Below are positions 35,871-51,348 of a stretch of 64,000 nt of DNA, piece by piece. The position numbers and the translations under genes are program-made. Within the stretch, counting starts at the first letter, position 1, and the number at the start of each line of letters is the position of its first letter. Location of the stretch: assembly GCA_964035795.1 (NCBI GenBank), contig OZ038325.1, positions 1 to 64,000 of the forward strand, given 5' to 3'. Below the pieces are notes generated by a model. The model was not told where the DNA came from, searched no databases, and saw only the letters and a list, made by a program, of their open reading frames with translations. The stretch comes from Pterobdella sp. o SKG-2022. Its lineage: Eukaryota; Annelida; Clitellata; Hirudinida; Piscicolidae.

Positions 35871-36384
35871 GGTTCTGACAGGTTATAAGCCTTGTGCAGA
35901 CTTACTCTTTATTGAGCTTTTCTTTTGGTTGCTCGAAAGATATCCATTAATTTTGAAGAATTTACCTTTTCACAATTTTGAAATACTGAAAAGTTATGTT
36001 AATGTTTTACTTCACCGAAGAGACCAATTTCCAAAAATATATATTTTAATTATGTAAAGTTCACTTTTACGCAATCAACCGCTATTAATCCTTTGTTTCA
36101 AAAACTTCACTTTAAAGTTCAAAAAACCATTTAAATTAGAATATTTACATTTTATTTTTAAATTGTTTTAATAGCCACGAATTAACTTATTTTCCACAAT
36201 TAATATCCTTTTTGAGCGATAGTTGAGTTACGAGTGTCCAGACAAAATCAAAAAAAATCGATTATTTAAAAAACAAGATTATAATAGTGTTAAATGTTTA
36301 TTTTCACAGTTATACGATATATAATAGTAACGAATTTCACTTTTTAACTAGGCTTAAATCAAAAAATTAGCGGAGCCATGTTAA
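35871..36384. other. AT-rich spacer between two LINE copies
   Basis: No gene seen. A GCGGAGCC word next to a CA-repeat occurs at 36370 and again near 37462. This may be LINE-flanking or other repeat sequence. Confidence 0.35.
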
Positions 36385-37135
36385 CGTACGATCGAGCACA
36401 CACACATACACACACACCTCTTCTGCATTTATCCACCGTGAGGCAGGATTGAGAGTAGAACATTTCTTTTGGTGGTTGTGAATGCCTTTTCGTTTGAAAC
36501 TCAGACCGGAATACTGACATAAGATACTTTCTTGAGTTCTGTGCCTTTGTCTTACATGGTTAGCTAAACCAGCTTTATTGGCAGCTATTTTGTTGCAACC
36601 GGGGAACATTCAAGAAAGCCTTTGAACAGAGTTGTTTTTGTTGTCTGAGTTATCGTAGTCGCTGTTATATCGACCTCTAGCAAAACCTTTTTTTGCTTTT
36701 TCTGTTGATTCTTTACGTGCATTGAGATCATGAAGAAGGTTGTAGATATTGGTGCGTCATTTCTTTCTATCTCTTGCTTCTGTTTTCCAACTCGTCACCA
36801 TATTTACTTCTTTCAGATCTGCATTTATGAGGTCATGCCACCTCTGATTTTGTCCTCTTTGATGCCTCTTATCATCTCTTATCTTACTTACCAGAAGTTT
36901 TTTCGGTAAACGATCATCATGCATTCTCTTCACGTGTCCAAGCCATTGGAGTCTTCTTTTCTCGATCATCACACCAACCCTGTCTATATTTGCTTTGTTC
37001 CGAAGTTGGGTATTTCTCATTTTTTCCCATAGTGAAGTGCCAGTGATGATTCTCAGGCATCTGTCAACAAATACTTGTAGTCGTTGGATGTTGTGCTGTA
37101 GGAGGTTCCAGGTCTCACTGCCATTCATTTTTGGA
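36385..37135 (-). mobile_element. 5'-truncated LINE copy, same family type
   Basis: Minus-strand remnants of the C-terminal part only: 37128-36757 (LQHNIQRLQVFVDRCLRII, then RLQWLGHVKRM and LPKKLLVSKIRDDKRHQ) and 36609-36367 (GCNKIAANKAGLANHVRQRH, SFKRKGIHNHQKKC). It is clearly related to the 32.4-35.9 kb element but diverged, so it is not a local duplication of it. Its 3' end also meets a CA/TG repeat (36395-36418). Confidence 0.85.
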
Positions 37136-37500
37136 CGAGACTTTATTTAGTTCACTTTTGAAAAAACAAAACCAAGGATGCCATCTTTTCAATTTTTGCA
37201 AATATTTGGCAAAACTTCAAAATTTCTTTTTGAACTTAATTTGACTGTTTTTTTTTATTTTTAATTATTTATATTGGTGAAACGAACGCTGTTTCTTATA
37301 TTTAAATTAGTTTCAAGATATTCCAATTTACGATAGTTAGATAGCTAAGTAGAAGAAATCTCAATTTCGAAGATTTAAACTTTGAATAATGTTCACAGTT
37401 TATTTTTTTACAAATGTGTTACTTTTAATAAAAGATTTCAGCCTCCATATTAAATAAAATTCGCGGAGCCGTTCTACTCTTGACTTTTTCACACACACAC

Positions 37501-39395
37501 CTAGTCTAGTATATAGAGTCGAGATGCAATGTTTATGGCCTCATTGGGCATGCCTTTTAAACACTCTTGCACCGTTTTGTATCTCACATCGGTCTTGTAC
37601 TTGAAATGCAGGAAAATCGAGTATATGTCTAGTCCTTCCTTGTACGGGTCTGTGTGTAANNNNNNNNNNNNNNNNNNNNNNNNNNNNNNNNNNNNNNNNN
37701 NNNNNNNNNNNNNNNNNNNNNNNNNNNNNNNNNNNNNNNNNNNNNNNNNNNNNNNNNNNNNNNNNNNNNNNNNNNNNNNNNNNNNNNNNNNNNNNNNNNN
37801 NNNNNNNNNNNNNNNNNNNNNNNNNNNNNNNNNNNNNNNNNNNNNNNNNNNNNNNNNNNTGTGTGTATGCTTTTTAATGAACCTTCGACTCTCATAATCT
37901 GCTTCACTTTTCTCTTCAACTCTTCATCCTTCCTTGTGATCTGCCATGGATCAGTTAACCACCATGTATAACTAATAAGAGGCAAACTTCATCTATATCT
38001 GCCAAACAATACTAACCCAGTATTTCTTGCTCACTCTGGACTTTTGATATAAATGCCCACGCTCCACCAGCAGCCTCATAAGTCTCTTGCTTCTCTGTGG
38101 GAGGAGGTTTTGCATGAACGAAATGATGAGTCATAACTAAAAGAACTTCCTGTGTGCCATAATATTCTGGCATTTTGCCACTGAAGAATGACTCATCAAT
38201 TATGACGTCAGAGGAAGAGTTCAACAGTTTGAAAACTTTTCGCATGTGATCTTTTTTCTTCTCCTTCTTTTCCATTTCTTTCTGTGTGTGTGTGTATATA
38301 TGTTCACTGGTAAAACTGGAAGAGAATATTGGAGACTAACATAAAGAGTTTTGCAGACGAGAAGAGATGGTGTTTTGCTGAGAGATTCCCTCTGCAGTAC
38401 TTCTAATCTAAAGTTGAACTCTTCTTGGCAACTATGCACCTTTTCTATACAAAGATGTTATGATGAAAGTTTTGAAAAAATGCTTCAGTCATACTACCTT
38501 TACAAACATCACACCCCATCGCCACACTTCAAACCACAACCCCACCAGCACACTAACCCACACCACCAATTTACCACACCCACACACTCCTAACACCAAC
38601 TCATATCCACGATTTTCATTTCCATCTGATCTTTATAAATGTTAGGTCGTGCCACCACTCTGATTTTCTCAAACTTTAAAACATTGCCATCAAAGTTTAG
38701 TTTCTTGTTTGGGTTTTGTCCTGAGTTTAAAATCATTTGAGAACTTACATTTCAAATTTCACTTATAATTATGATGGAATGTTTTTTTTCAAATATGGCC
38801 CAAAAACAGCAAATATCTTTTTATTCATTGCTAATAAAACTTATCCAACTTTTGATTTCTTCAAGCTCGTGTTGTGGTTTATGGAAAAAGACACACTGCA
38901 TGCAATCTGTGCCATCATACACTGCAGAGAAAAAGTCTTATATAAGAGAATCGTTCCTATCATATACTGCAGAGAAAAAGTCTCATAAAAGAGAATCGTC
39001 CCTATAAGAAACTGCAGAGAAAAAGCATTAAATAAAGAGTCATCAGCATGAGTGCCACTAACATTGAAGTTGAGTGCATGTGTTGAACTTGTTGATGCGG
39101 GTGATATAGCCTAACAACACAACACTTCTAATGGCTCTGCCTCTATGAAAGAACTGGCCTGTATGAGCGTCACATTACTTTTAAAAATGGCTTTGTTAAT
39201 GAGTGCATAACGTTTAGAGCATTTGAAATGATGGATATGTGTAAAGAAGTTTGATGTGCTTTTGAAAGTAATTTCTGGTTTAGTCAATTCATGTTTACCG
39301 TATTTATTTTTCATCTTTAGAGCATCACAGATGAATAACTTTTCATCTTTGACAGCTACCTCACGCAACAATTGTTTGAGGATTTTTTTTTTCAT
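37501..39395 (-). CDS. Unrecognised multi-exon gene, interrupted by the assembly gap
   Basis: Minus-strand exons inferred from phase: 39126-39395 (Met start), 38601-38720, 38341-38444, 38017-38281, 37973-37998, 37940 to within the gap, and terminal 37501-37649 with a TAG stop. Conserved-looking segments include KIRVVARPNIYKDQMEMKIV, SLSKTPSLLVCKTLY, SGKMPEYYGTQEVLLVMTH, ITRKDEELKRKVKQIM and LDIYSIFLHFKYKTDV. I do not recognise the family; no signal peptide or TM helix is seen, so a soluble, partly helical protein is likely. Exons 1 and 2 do not join in phase, so one exon near 38720-39126 is probably missing from the model. At least one exon, or part of one, is lost in the N run. Confidence 0.55.
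37660..37859. other. Assembly gap (200 N)
   Basis: Exactly 200 Ns, the conventional placeholder of Hi-C scaffolders. Both edges carry TGTGTG/ACACAC sequence, so an unresolved dinucleotide repeat inside the intron of the surrounding gene is the likely cause. True length is unknown. Confidence 0.97.
38916..39040. repeat. Three tandem copies, each with a splice-acceptor-like core
   Basis: About 42-bp units built on ACTGCAGAGAAAAAG, roughly 38923-39025. On the minus strand each reads CTTTTTCTCTGCAG, a polypyrimidine tract plus CAG, giving three candidate acceptors in the first intron of the unrecognised gene. Confidence 0.7.
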
Positions 39396-39774
39396 TTCGA
39401 ATTTTTACCTTAAAAAAACTAAAAGTGAACGTAGCTCTCGTCATTTTGAAAAAGTTACTCTTTATTTTGAAGGAACACTTGAATCTATTAAAATTCATTA
39501 TCGTTTATTTTCCAATATTTTTATGATTAATTATTCAACGATAAAAAAACATTCACATATAGGTTTTTCTAAAAATATACCTCAAACTAGATATGGATAA
39601 AGTAAATAATTCAAGAAAAAGTTTTGGTCTTCTTAAATGTTCACTGCTAGGTAGCGCTCCGAAGTCTTTAAGAGGTTGGCAGTGGTGATGTTTGGCATGA
39701 AATTCTGTAATTTTGCTTCACTTTGATTAAATGCCTTTATTTCCTTCAATTCAAAAAGTGTGATGGACTAGTGG

Positions 39775-40971
39775 TCAAATAAGTTGGGTGCTGGAATTGC
39801 TGGCAGAAACCGAATCTATTTTTACACCAATTCTTTTTGTTCTCTTGTTCTCAGGAACATAGCACCACCACAATTTTTCTAATAAACTTTGAACTAACAA
39901 ATCGCCATGTTTACGACTCAAAATTCTCAGTATTAAGACACCATCACGACCTAGGTAGTTTTTCACAAAATACCTCACCGTTCCTTGGATCATGCTGCGG
40001 TCTATCGTCATCCTCTTTTTTACGAATCGAATGCAACTTCTCCATAGAATGACTTGCCACAAGCATGTGATCAAATCAATTATGGTTAAGAGTGCAACTA
40101 TGCACCACCAAAACCACAAAAGAGCAAAGATTTTTTCATAAAAAATGTTGATAGTTAAAACACATTGCAAGACATATTTGTGCACTCTGGATTGTTGTCT
40201 TATGTCCAACTCACACAACGTCACTGAAGGAAAATGGTGGGCATCTAACCAAGGCACTTTTTGCATTATTCCATACAAAACGTTGAGACCATGCCAAATG
40301 TATTGTCTTCCTTCCAGAAATCGGTCAGTCAAGATGACTTGTAAAATGCACATGGCAAAGCAAAAAAACTTGTAAATGAAGTAACAGTTGCAGATGTAGT
40401 TTTCGAAAGATTTGCTTCCCAGTAAGAAACACTTTTTGGAAAACCCCTTGCGGGAGGAGCAAAATGATGAACATCTGCTATTGATTCGGTGTCGGTCAAA
40501 CAACTCAACCAGTTTCTGCAGGCTGCGCTTCTCATTCAGCGACGATTTAATGATGCTGCTTGACAACTCAAACACAAGGGAAACATTCAGACCACTACGA
40601 CTCAAAAGGCCATTCCACAACATGGATGGGAGTTGGCAAAAAAGGGCTTGTATGAGGAAGAGTAGAGGCACCCACTGGTAGTAAGAGATTTGAGGAATGT
40701 GGTCTAAAGATGTAGGAACTATGGGGTCGTTGGAGGGTAAGTAGTAAGTGGTGCTTACCCAACAATACGAATTACTAAAGCGAATTTGACTCTCAGTGAA
40801 GTGGGAAGGACAGTAACAGTCAATAGGTTGTGAGAAGTATTGCTTGGAAGTAACGAGGAAGAATGAGATGAGAAGGATTACAATACTGCTTTTGCTACTC
40901 AGTCGATCTACTCTACCGTTACACTGAAACTTTGTGTCTGTCAAAGCTGTCCACAATATCTCTTCAGCCAT
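39775..40971 (-). CDS. Innexin gap-junction/hemichannel protein (single exon)
   Basis: Invertebrate gap-junction subunit; oligomers form intercellular channels or hemichannels. One uninterrupted frame of 398 residues on the minus strand, typical innexin length. It contains four hydrophobic segments. The first extracellular loop is QPIDCYCPSHF to NSYCWVSTTYYLP, followed by the family-defining YYQWVP before TM2. The second loop region holds FPSVTLCELDIRQ and QCVLTINIFYEKIF, leading into the Trp/Phe-rich TM4 (LLWFWWCIVALL). Each loop keeps its Cys pair. The lack of introns contrasts with the intron-rich neighbours. A pannexin is the alternative name for the same superfamily, but the YYQWVP motif favours innexin. 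Confidence 0.95.
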   Translation of the reverse strand: MAEEILWTALTDTKFQCNGRVDRLSSKSSIVILLISFFLVTSKQYFSQPIDCYCPSHFTESQIRFSNSYCWVSTTYYLPSNDPIVPTSLDHIPQISYYQWVPLLFLIQALFCQLPSMLWNGLLSRSGLNVSLVFELSSSIIKSSLNEKRSLQKLVELFDRHRINSRCSSFCSSRKGFSKKCFLLGSKSFENYICNCYFIYKFFCFAMCILQVILTDRFLEGRQYIWHGLNVLYGIMQKVPWLDAHHFPSVTLCELDIRQQSRVHKYVLQCVLTINIFYEKIFALLWFWWCIVALLTIIDLITCLWQVILWRSCIRFVKKRMTIDRSMIQGTVRYFVKNYLGRDGVLILRILSRKHGDLLVQSLLEKLWWCYVPENKRTKRIGVKIDSVSASNSSTQLI

Positions 40972-41418
40972 TTTTTATGACGAATAACAAAAATAACTGC
41001 GCCAAGGAAACACTTTTGTTGACCAGTTTATAATAAAGCATAAGAATGTTGTGCTTTCTTATTTTAACTGCATCTCGAACTTTATATACGGCTTATACGC
41101 ATGAATGTCCCGTGAATCACGGCATGACTCATCCCCGATCAATAACAGCTATATAGTAGCAGGATCCATTTAAATATTTTAAGGGTTCCAATCAAACGTA
41201 GATGAAAATTTATAAAGTCATGAATCTTTAATGTTTCAAGATATAAATGCTTACAAATCGAAAATCAAACCACTCTCCCCACCACATCACACTACCCTCC
41301 CACTACATCACACCACCCTCCTGACCATACCACATCACCCTCCCCAACCACATCACACCACCCTCCCCACTACATCACACCACCCTCTCGACCACATCAC
41401 ACCACCCTCCTGACCATA
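40972..41418. promoter_or_regulatory. Innexin 5' region plus CCACCCTCC minisatellite
   Basis: Contains an odd-centred palindrome CCGTGAATCACGG (41110-41122) followed at once by TGACTCAT, an AP-1-like site. From about 41270 a CACCACCCTCC(C/T)-ACCACATCA repeat of about 20 bp runs into the last codons of the next gene. Confidence 0.4.
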
Positions 41419-41440
41419 TCAAACCACCCTAGATTCCCCC
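41270..41440. repeat. CCACATCACACCACCCTCC minisatellite
   Basis: About eight imperfect 19-22 bp units. The array reaches the 3' end of the Sm-fold gene, overlapping its final codons (stop at 41419-41421). Confidence 0.8.
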
Positions 41441-43135
41441 ACCACAAACTCCTCCACACCCTGAACACACGCATCCCTCAACTTTTGCAAAGCACTGCAT
41501 TCTAGAAGTAAGGATTGTACTACAAGAGAGTTCAATGTGGTTTGCCTTTTTAGTTTTTGGTCTAAAGAGTATGATTTGTGAGAGGGAGGATTGGTAGGAG
41601 GTTTGTAGTGTGAATGCAAGCGAGGGAAGCGTTGCAAGAGAGAATGCAGAGAAAGTAGTGGAGACGAGAGAGAACAAGATAGAGGCAGGTTATTTACCAT
41701 GGAAACGTGACGTCTGCTGTTGTAGTCCTTGAAATTTGCAAAATATTTAGTCTTCAAGTTAATTTTCTCAAGTGCCACTTGCTGGAAACTGTGTGAAAGA
41801 AGTAGTGTGTTGAAGCATTTGAGATCTAAGACACGAGCGAGATGGATGTTGTGTTTGCAATGCAGGAAGAAGTCCAATAATCTACAGTCATAAGTTATCT
41901 GCAGTTACAATTATGTAGTGAATTTCAATGAAAGGCATTCACTAATGATAACAATGGAAGAACCTTTTTAGAATCCTGTGACTCCAAAACCTCCTTCATG
42001 CCCATTGGAAACAATTTATTTTCTGACAACTTCTCTACATGGAACAAGAAGGAAAGACCAGAAACTGCCTTCAACTGGACATAAAACAATATTATTGCTT
42101 TGCATGAATCCAACAAATAAAACTATTTTTTGTTTTTTATGTTGAATGAGCATACGTTAATTACAAAAATCATGACAGCAATATATAATTCCAACAACTT
42201 TTTAGAAACATACTTAAATCAACGTAAAAAATTGTTGAATAATTTTACTACCACACCCCCCAACCACACCACATCGTTACAACTCCACCTCCTCTCAATC
42301 ACATCACATTTCCCTGCACCAGACCATGTCACCCGAACCCACCCACAATCATCCAAGTGATATGGCATCCTGTAGGACAAAAAACAGCCTCTATATAAAT
42401 ATTTTCTGCTTGTTCAAGCACCTCCAGACATCTGGAATATTCTTCATCGTATTTCTCTATTATTATCGCCTCCTCAAGACTGGGTGTGGTGACTAGTCAT
42501 GTACATTGCATACAACTTTGAAGCAACAACTTACTTGAGTTTGTCAATGTCTCTGAGGACATCTTTCATCTCATCATACACATCATCAGGCACCCCTTCA
42601 ATGCAATAAGAGTGGTCTGAAACTGGATGATCACAGTCTCTCGAGTGGCTTTCAAACAAGTGAAGACTGCCCAGATTTTAAAGCTTAAATATCGAGTTCA
42701 TAAACAATTTGAAACAATTCAATAAATTCTTAATTGTATTGTATAATACCTCTGACTTTGTTTGTCTTCTAAGCTTTTTGCTTCTGATAATTTGACTGAA
42801 AAGTTGTTTTTAATGATTGATCCTAAAAATAACCACTTTTATAACACTTACCACTATTAATATTTTCTTTGTAAAATATTTTAAAGCCAGGTACAACAAT
42901 GTTTTTTTCCAAAAAGATCACTATGAATGATTTGTGAATAATCATATTTTTTAAATCGATAGGAACAATTTTTTGTATACAAGTGATACTATTGTTGCTA
43001 CAAATAATCTTTACCCTTATTCATAGTGATGGAATCATTTGACACGCTTAAAATCCTCCCTTTGTAATCTCCTTTTTCTGTGCAGATTACAATTTCACTT
43101 TTTTCTTTTAATTTCAAATTTTTAAACAAAGTCAT
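41419..43135 (-). CDS. Sm-fold domain protein, Gemin6/EXD1-like N terminus
   Basis: Minus-strand exons 43015-43135, 42852-42920, 42750-42795, 42535-42666, 42386-42479, 41964-42074, 41419-41898 are phase-consistent and give 350 residues. The first two exons form a compact beta-rich module (IVICTEKGDYKGRILSVSND, then KVIFLEKNIVVPGFKIFY). It resembles the divergent Sm/LSm fold of Gemin6 and of the piRNA-pathway protein EXD1, including the K-V-x(7)-PG-x(4)-F/Y pattern. The rest is helical (EEAIIIEKYDEEYSRCLEVL, then a long helix-rich C-terminal exon) and I do not recognise it. It has no exonuclease domain, which argues against EXD1 itself, and is about twice the length of Gemin6. It lies just 179 bp downstream of the protease gene on the same strand. 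Function unproven. Confidence 0.5.
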
Positions 43136-43314
43136 TTAAAAAAAAAAGAAAAATTTGCACAATTTTCGAGCTTTTTGAACGAAAAGTGAATTTAGTGGAA
43201 ACCTTAAAAACCATATACATTTTTGAGTTTAGTTTGTAACTATATTTGTAAAACATTTTGAAAATTAACAAACCAATGCAAAAAAAAATGTAAAAAATTA
43301 GCATTATATATAAA

Positions 43315-47751
<4,437 letters not shown>

Positions 47752-47789
47752 CTTTGAGAGCTTTGCCGGGATGGAGAACTGTGTAATGT

Positions 47790-47960
47790 GGTGGTGTAGG
47801 ATGGAGTGGTTTGGGTTGAGGTGATGGGGCGTAGGATGGAGTGGTGTGGGTTGAGGTGATGGGGCGTAGGATGGAGTGATGTGGGTTGAGGTGATGGGGC
47901 GTAGGATGGAGTGGTGTGGATTAAGGTGATGGGGCATAGGATGGAGTGGTGTGGGATGAT
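47790..47960. repeat. 35-bp minisatellite upstream of the protease discoidin exon
   Basis: About five copies of a 35-bp unit, GTAGGATGGAGTGGTGTGGG plus TTGAGGTGATGGGGC, probably in the first intron of the protease gene. Confidence 0.9.
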
Positions 47961-49008
47961 GTGTTTTTTGCAAATATTTGCATACTATAAAATATGCAGA
48001 AACTAACTTGAAATGAACAAACAGGAATGAAGGAGAAATTTTGAAACATGCAGGTTGAAAGTGACCATTGTGGCTTTGGGTTGATTGGAGTTAGCTGGCT
48101 GGCAGAGAGTAACAATTGTTTTGTGTTAAGTAATGTGAGTCAGCTGATAAATGTGTATTCAAAAGCTGGCATTGTCGGCTGCCACTTTGTAAACATTCCT
48201 ACATTATATTGTTAGGGTGCATTTGAGACTATTTATATTTAATTAAGCTCACTCTATAAAGGTAGTCCAAACATTTGGTGTCAAGTTAATTGAATTCTTC
48301 GATTTTGATCATTTTCCTTGTTTTTGTACTGTTGGCAAACATTTTGATGACTCATTATGACATCATGACACCTATTATTAGTTATGACATCATCACACCT
48401 GTTATTTCATTATGACATCATCACACCTGTTATTTCATTATGACATCATCACACCTATTATTAGTTATGAAATTAATTATTCTTGTTATCAAAGCTAAAT
48501 ATTTTGTTTTATTGCCTAATTGACACTGCTACGACATCCAAATCCTACTTTCTATTTTTTTTCACCACTTCACTAACTTTCCATTTCTTCAAATGTTTTT
48601 TTTAACCTCTTTTGCCATTCACTTCCTATTTTTAACCTGCCCAGGCTCTTACCTTTGTAAGCTTGTTACTAATATCGTTTTTATTATTGATATTTCAAAT
48701 TTTTGATTGTTATTATTATTAATGGCCTTTCATTTATATATATAGTTGAATATTTGTTTGCTTGTTCACATTGCAAACTAAGGTAGTTTTTTATTTATAA
48801 CTTCTTAGATATCAAAGTTTCAATTTATTTCCGATCTGAACTGTCAGCTTCCTAAACATTTTTGTTTCCATATTTCCAAAGATTTCGTCGTGTTGTCAGG
48901 ATTAAGCATCTATCGATTCTTCATATGTTAAAACATTTTATCTGCGCACCATTTGTCCCCCAATGACGAAAACCTCGAAAATGGGAAAAAAAATTTCAAA
49001 CGAGCTGG
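47961..49008. other. Region between divergent protease and LRR genes
   Basis: About 1 kb, AT-rich. A minisatellite of about four units near 30 bp (TATGACATCATCACACCTGT core) spans 48345-48475. The missing 5' exon of the protease gene may be here; a short frame near 48050-48000 with a hydrophobic start is a candidate, but I cannot support it. Confidence 0.45.
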
Positions 49009-51348
49009 ATGAGGATGCCAGGACGAATCAACTATGGTGAGATTGTGTGGCATGAAATTATGAATTAAACAAACCAAATGGATCCTTCGTGAACTATTTC
49101 CTCATACGAAATCACAAAACATACGTATTCACTTACAAACCTACCAATCAGTGAGGAGATGAACAAAAACAGTTTTGCAACCCTCAAGAACAAAACCATC
49201 AACCTCATCACTACCATTACTGGAGGTCTTTCAATGACTCTTAATATTAATAACAACAATGAAATAATAATGTCACATAGCCTATCAAAACCTCACTGAA
49301 CTTTTAACCACTTACAGCGCAGAAAGCCACCCGACAACGTCTGTTTTACGAGATTCAATCGAACAGTGACATAAAAGTGTGGTCTGTACACAAAAATAAA
49401 CAGATAAAGTGTGTTAAGGTCTTTAATCCGACTATCCTATTGGGTGCGTCTATGTTTGTCCTGTTTCTATGTTTGTCCTTGTTCGACAGTGCTTTAAATG
49501 AACCATCTCTTAAATACACACATCTAAATGGCAAACCATCCCTACAGACAAAAGTTCAGACTTTTACAAACACATAAACGACGCTCAACGACTGGAGGTT
49601 GAGGATCCGGAAGGGATCTTGAAGACTCTGCCTCGTGGCATCAACACCACTTCATTCGAAATGGTCGTCATTACTTGGACTCGGATTAAAAAAATACCGA
49701 AGTGCTTCTTCCACAAGAATCTGAGGTGGGCAGGGAAAAGGGGCTGACGTTTTATGATAAGACTATACTTCTCGAAAATTATATTTTATTTTAAATAAAT
49801 GTATGAATCCTCATAAGATGTTTTTAAAGTTTAATTAGAGAAAAGGAATCAAATAGTTTAAAAAATATTTTTCTGAATAAATATTTTAAATATTTCTCAG
49901 AAAGAAGCAATATTTTGATGCTCTCATTCAATGTGTATACATGATGTTTCTAATGAATTAGACAGTCTGAAGGTGCACATGAGTGAGATAATTTGTTCTA
50001 TTTATTGGGCAACGATATCAATTGCAGATACTTGAACGTGCAGAGAAACCGTCTAAATGCTTTGAAAGGCATAGAAAACGCTTCTGCTCTCGAAGTCTTC
50101 AACGCCAAAGACAATTGTTTGCCACAACTTCCTTCCTCTCTCAACTACCTTCACAAACTCTCCAACATCAACATTTCTAATAATCTTCTCAGACAACTTC
50201 CTGATTTTCTGCCCAACCTCAAAAATCTCAAACAACTCGATTGCTCCAATAACCAGCTCAAAAGACTTCCCTGCAACATAGGCTACGCTTGCCTCCTCAC
50301 CTTCCTCGATCTCTCATCCAATCAAATCACAGACATTCCCTACTCCATTGGTAACCTTGGTAACTTGATCGACTTTAAGGCTTCCTGCAATAACATTTGC
50401 CATCTGCCCAAAACATTTTGTCACCTGCACAAACTCAAATATCTCAACCTCAGAAGCAACAGGTTCACCAAAGTGCCTCCAGAGCTCAAAGGACTACATA
50501 ACTTACAGCATCTCAACCTCAAAAACAATCACATTACCGACTTTGTTTATCCGCTTCCCTTCCTTCGCCATCTTAACTTGGACAAGAACAAATTTAAAAA
50601 AATTTCTCCGCAACTGTTGGAATGTTGCAAGTTGGAGACGTTGTCTTTACAATGCAACAACATCAACACCATCCACACTTCAATCAACAAACTCTCTTCT
50701 CTCAAACTCCTCTACCTCAGTAGCAATCCTTTTGAATCTCTACCTGAAACACTCAGTCACCTCACTCACCTCAAACAACTGTACCTCTGCCACACTCCCA
50801 TCGATTCTCTTCCTCATTCACTTCGACACATGAGTAGTCTAAAGCACATTTCTCTTGATGACTGTTCCAATTTGGATGCTTATCTCAAACTCGAATGGAA
50901 GAACTATGGTGTCGATGGGGTCAAGAGTTACTTGCATGAGAAATTGGAAGAACTTGAAAACAACACTCTAACGAAACCAAATAGCCGCAGTTCAAATTAC
51001 AAGGAAGAAGAAAGGGTGCGAGATTTAGAGAGGCTTAGCCAGTGTGGTACGCCAGTGAAGAAAGACACACATTTGAGTCGATCCAAATACGCTAGTTTCT
51101 TTCCATGTGTTGAAAATAATAACCAATCAGAATCAAGCAAACAAATGGTATCTGTGGCAGATAAAAACACTAGCACTACTGAAATGGAAGAGATGGGTGG
51201 TGGTGAGATAAGTGACGACGGAGAGGTGGAGAAGGAAGAAGGCTTGATGGACAGCCACACATGCATCAGCTTGAGTCCCATAGTTGTCATGGCACCCAGG
51301 GTTAAATCTATCATCCTTCCCTGCCACAAGTCTGTATCCAAGATATGA
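49009..51348 (+). CDS. Leucine-rich-repeat protein (cytosolic, SHOC2-like repeats)
   Basis: Exons 49009-49036, 49318-49365, 49560-49725 and 50028-51348 are phase-consistent and give about 520 residues. A basic N terminus (MRMPGRINYAQKATRQRLFYE) leads to about twelve repeats of the type LxxLxLxxNxLxxLPxxL, for example LKQLDCSNNQLKRLPCNIG, LTFLDLSSNQITDIPYSIG, LKYLNLRSNRFTKVPPELKG and LKLLYLSSNPFESLPETLS. The regular 23-residue spacing and LP-x-I/L ends are those of intracellular SHOC2/PIRL-type repeats. A Lys/Glu-rich C-terminal tail follows with an acidic stretch (EISDDGEVEKEEG). No signal peptide or TM helix. I cannot assign it to a named ortholog. The third exon acceptor could also be at 49548. 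Confidence 0.85.

Noticed and set aside
36364..37470. Repeated GCGGAGCC words as a possible mobile-element end
   Set aside because: Only a short shared word with different neighbours; not enough to define an element.
43000..43020. A 17-nt intron (GTAAAGATTATTTGTAG) in the Sm-fold gene
   Set aside because: Too short for an animal intron; a longer intron with acceptor CATTCATAG gives a better protein.
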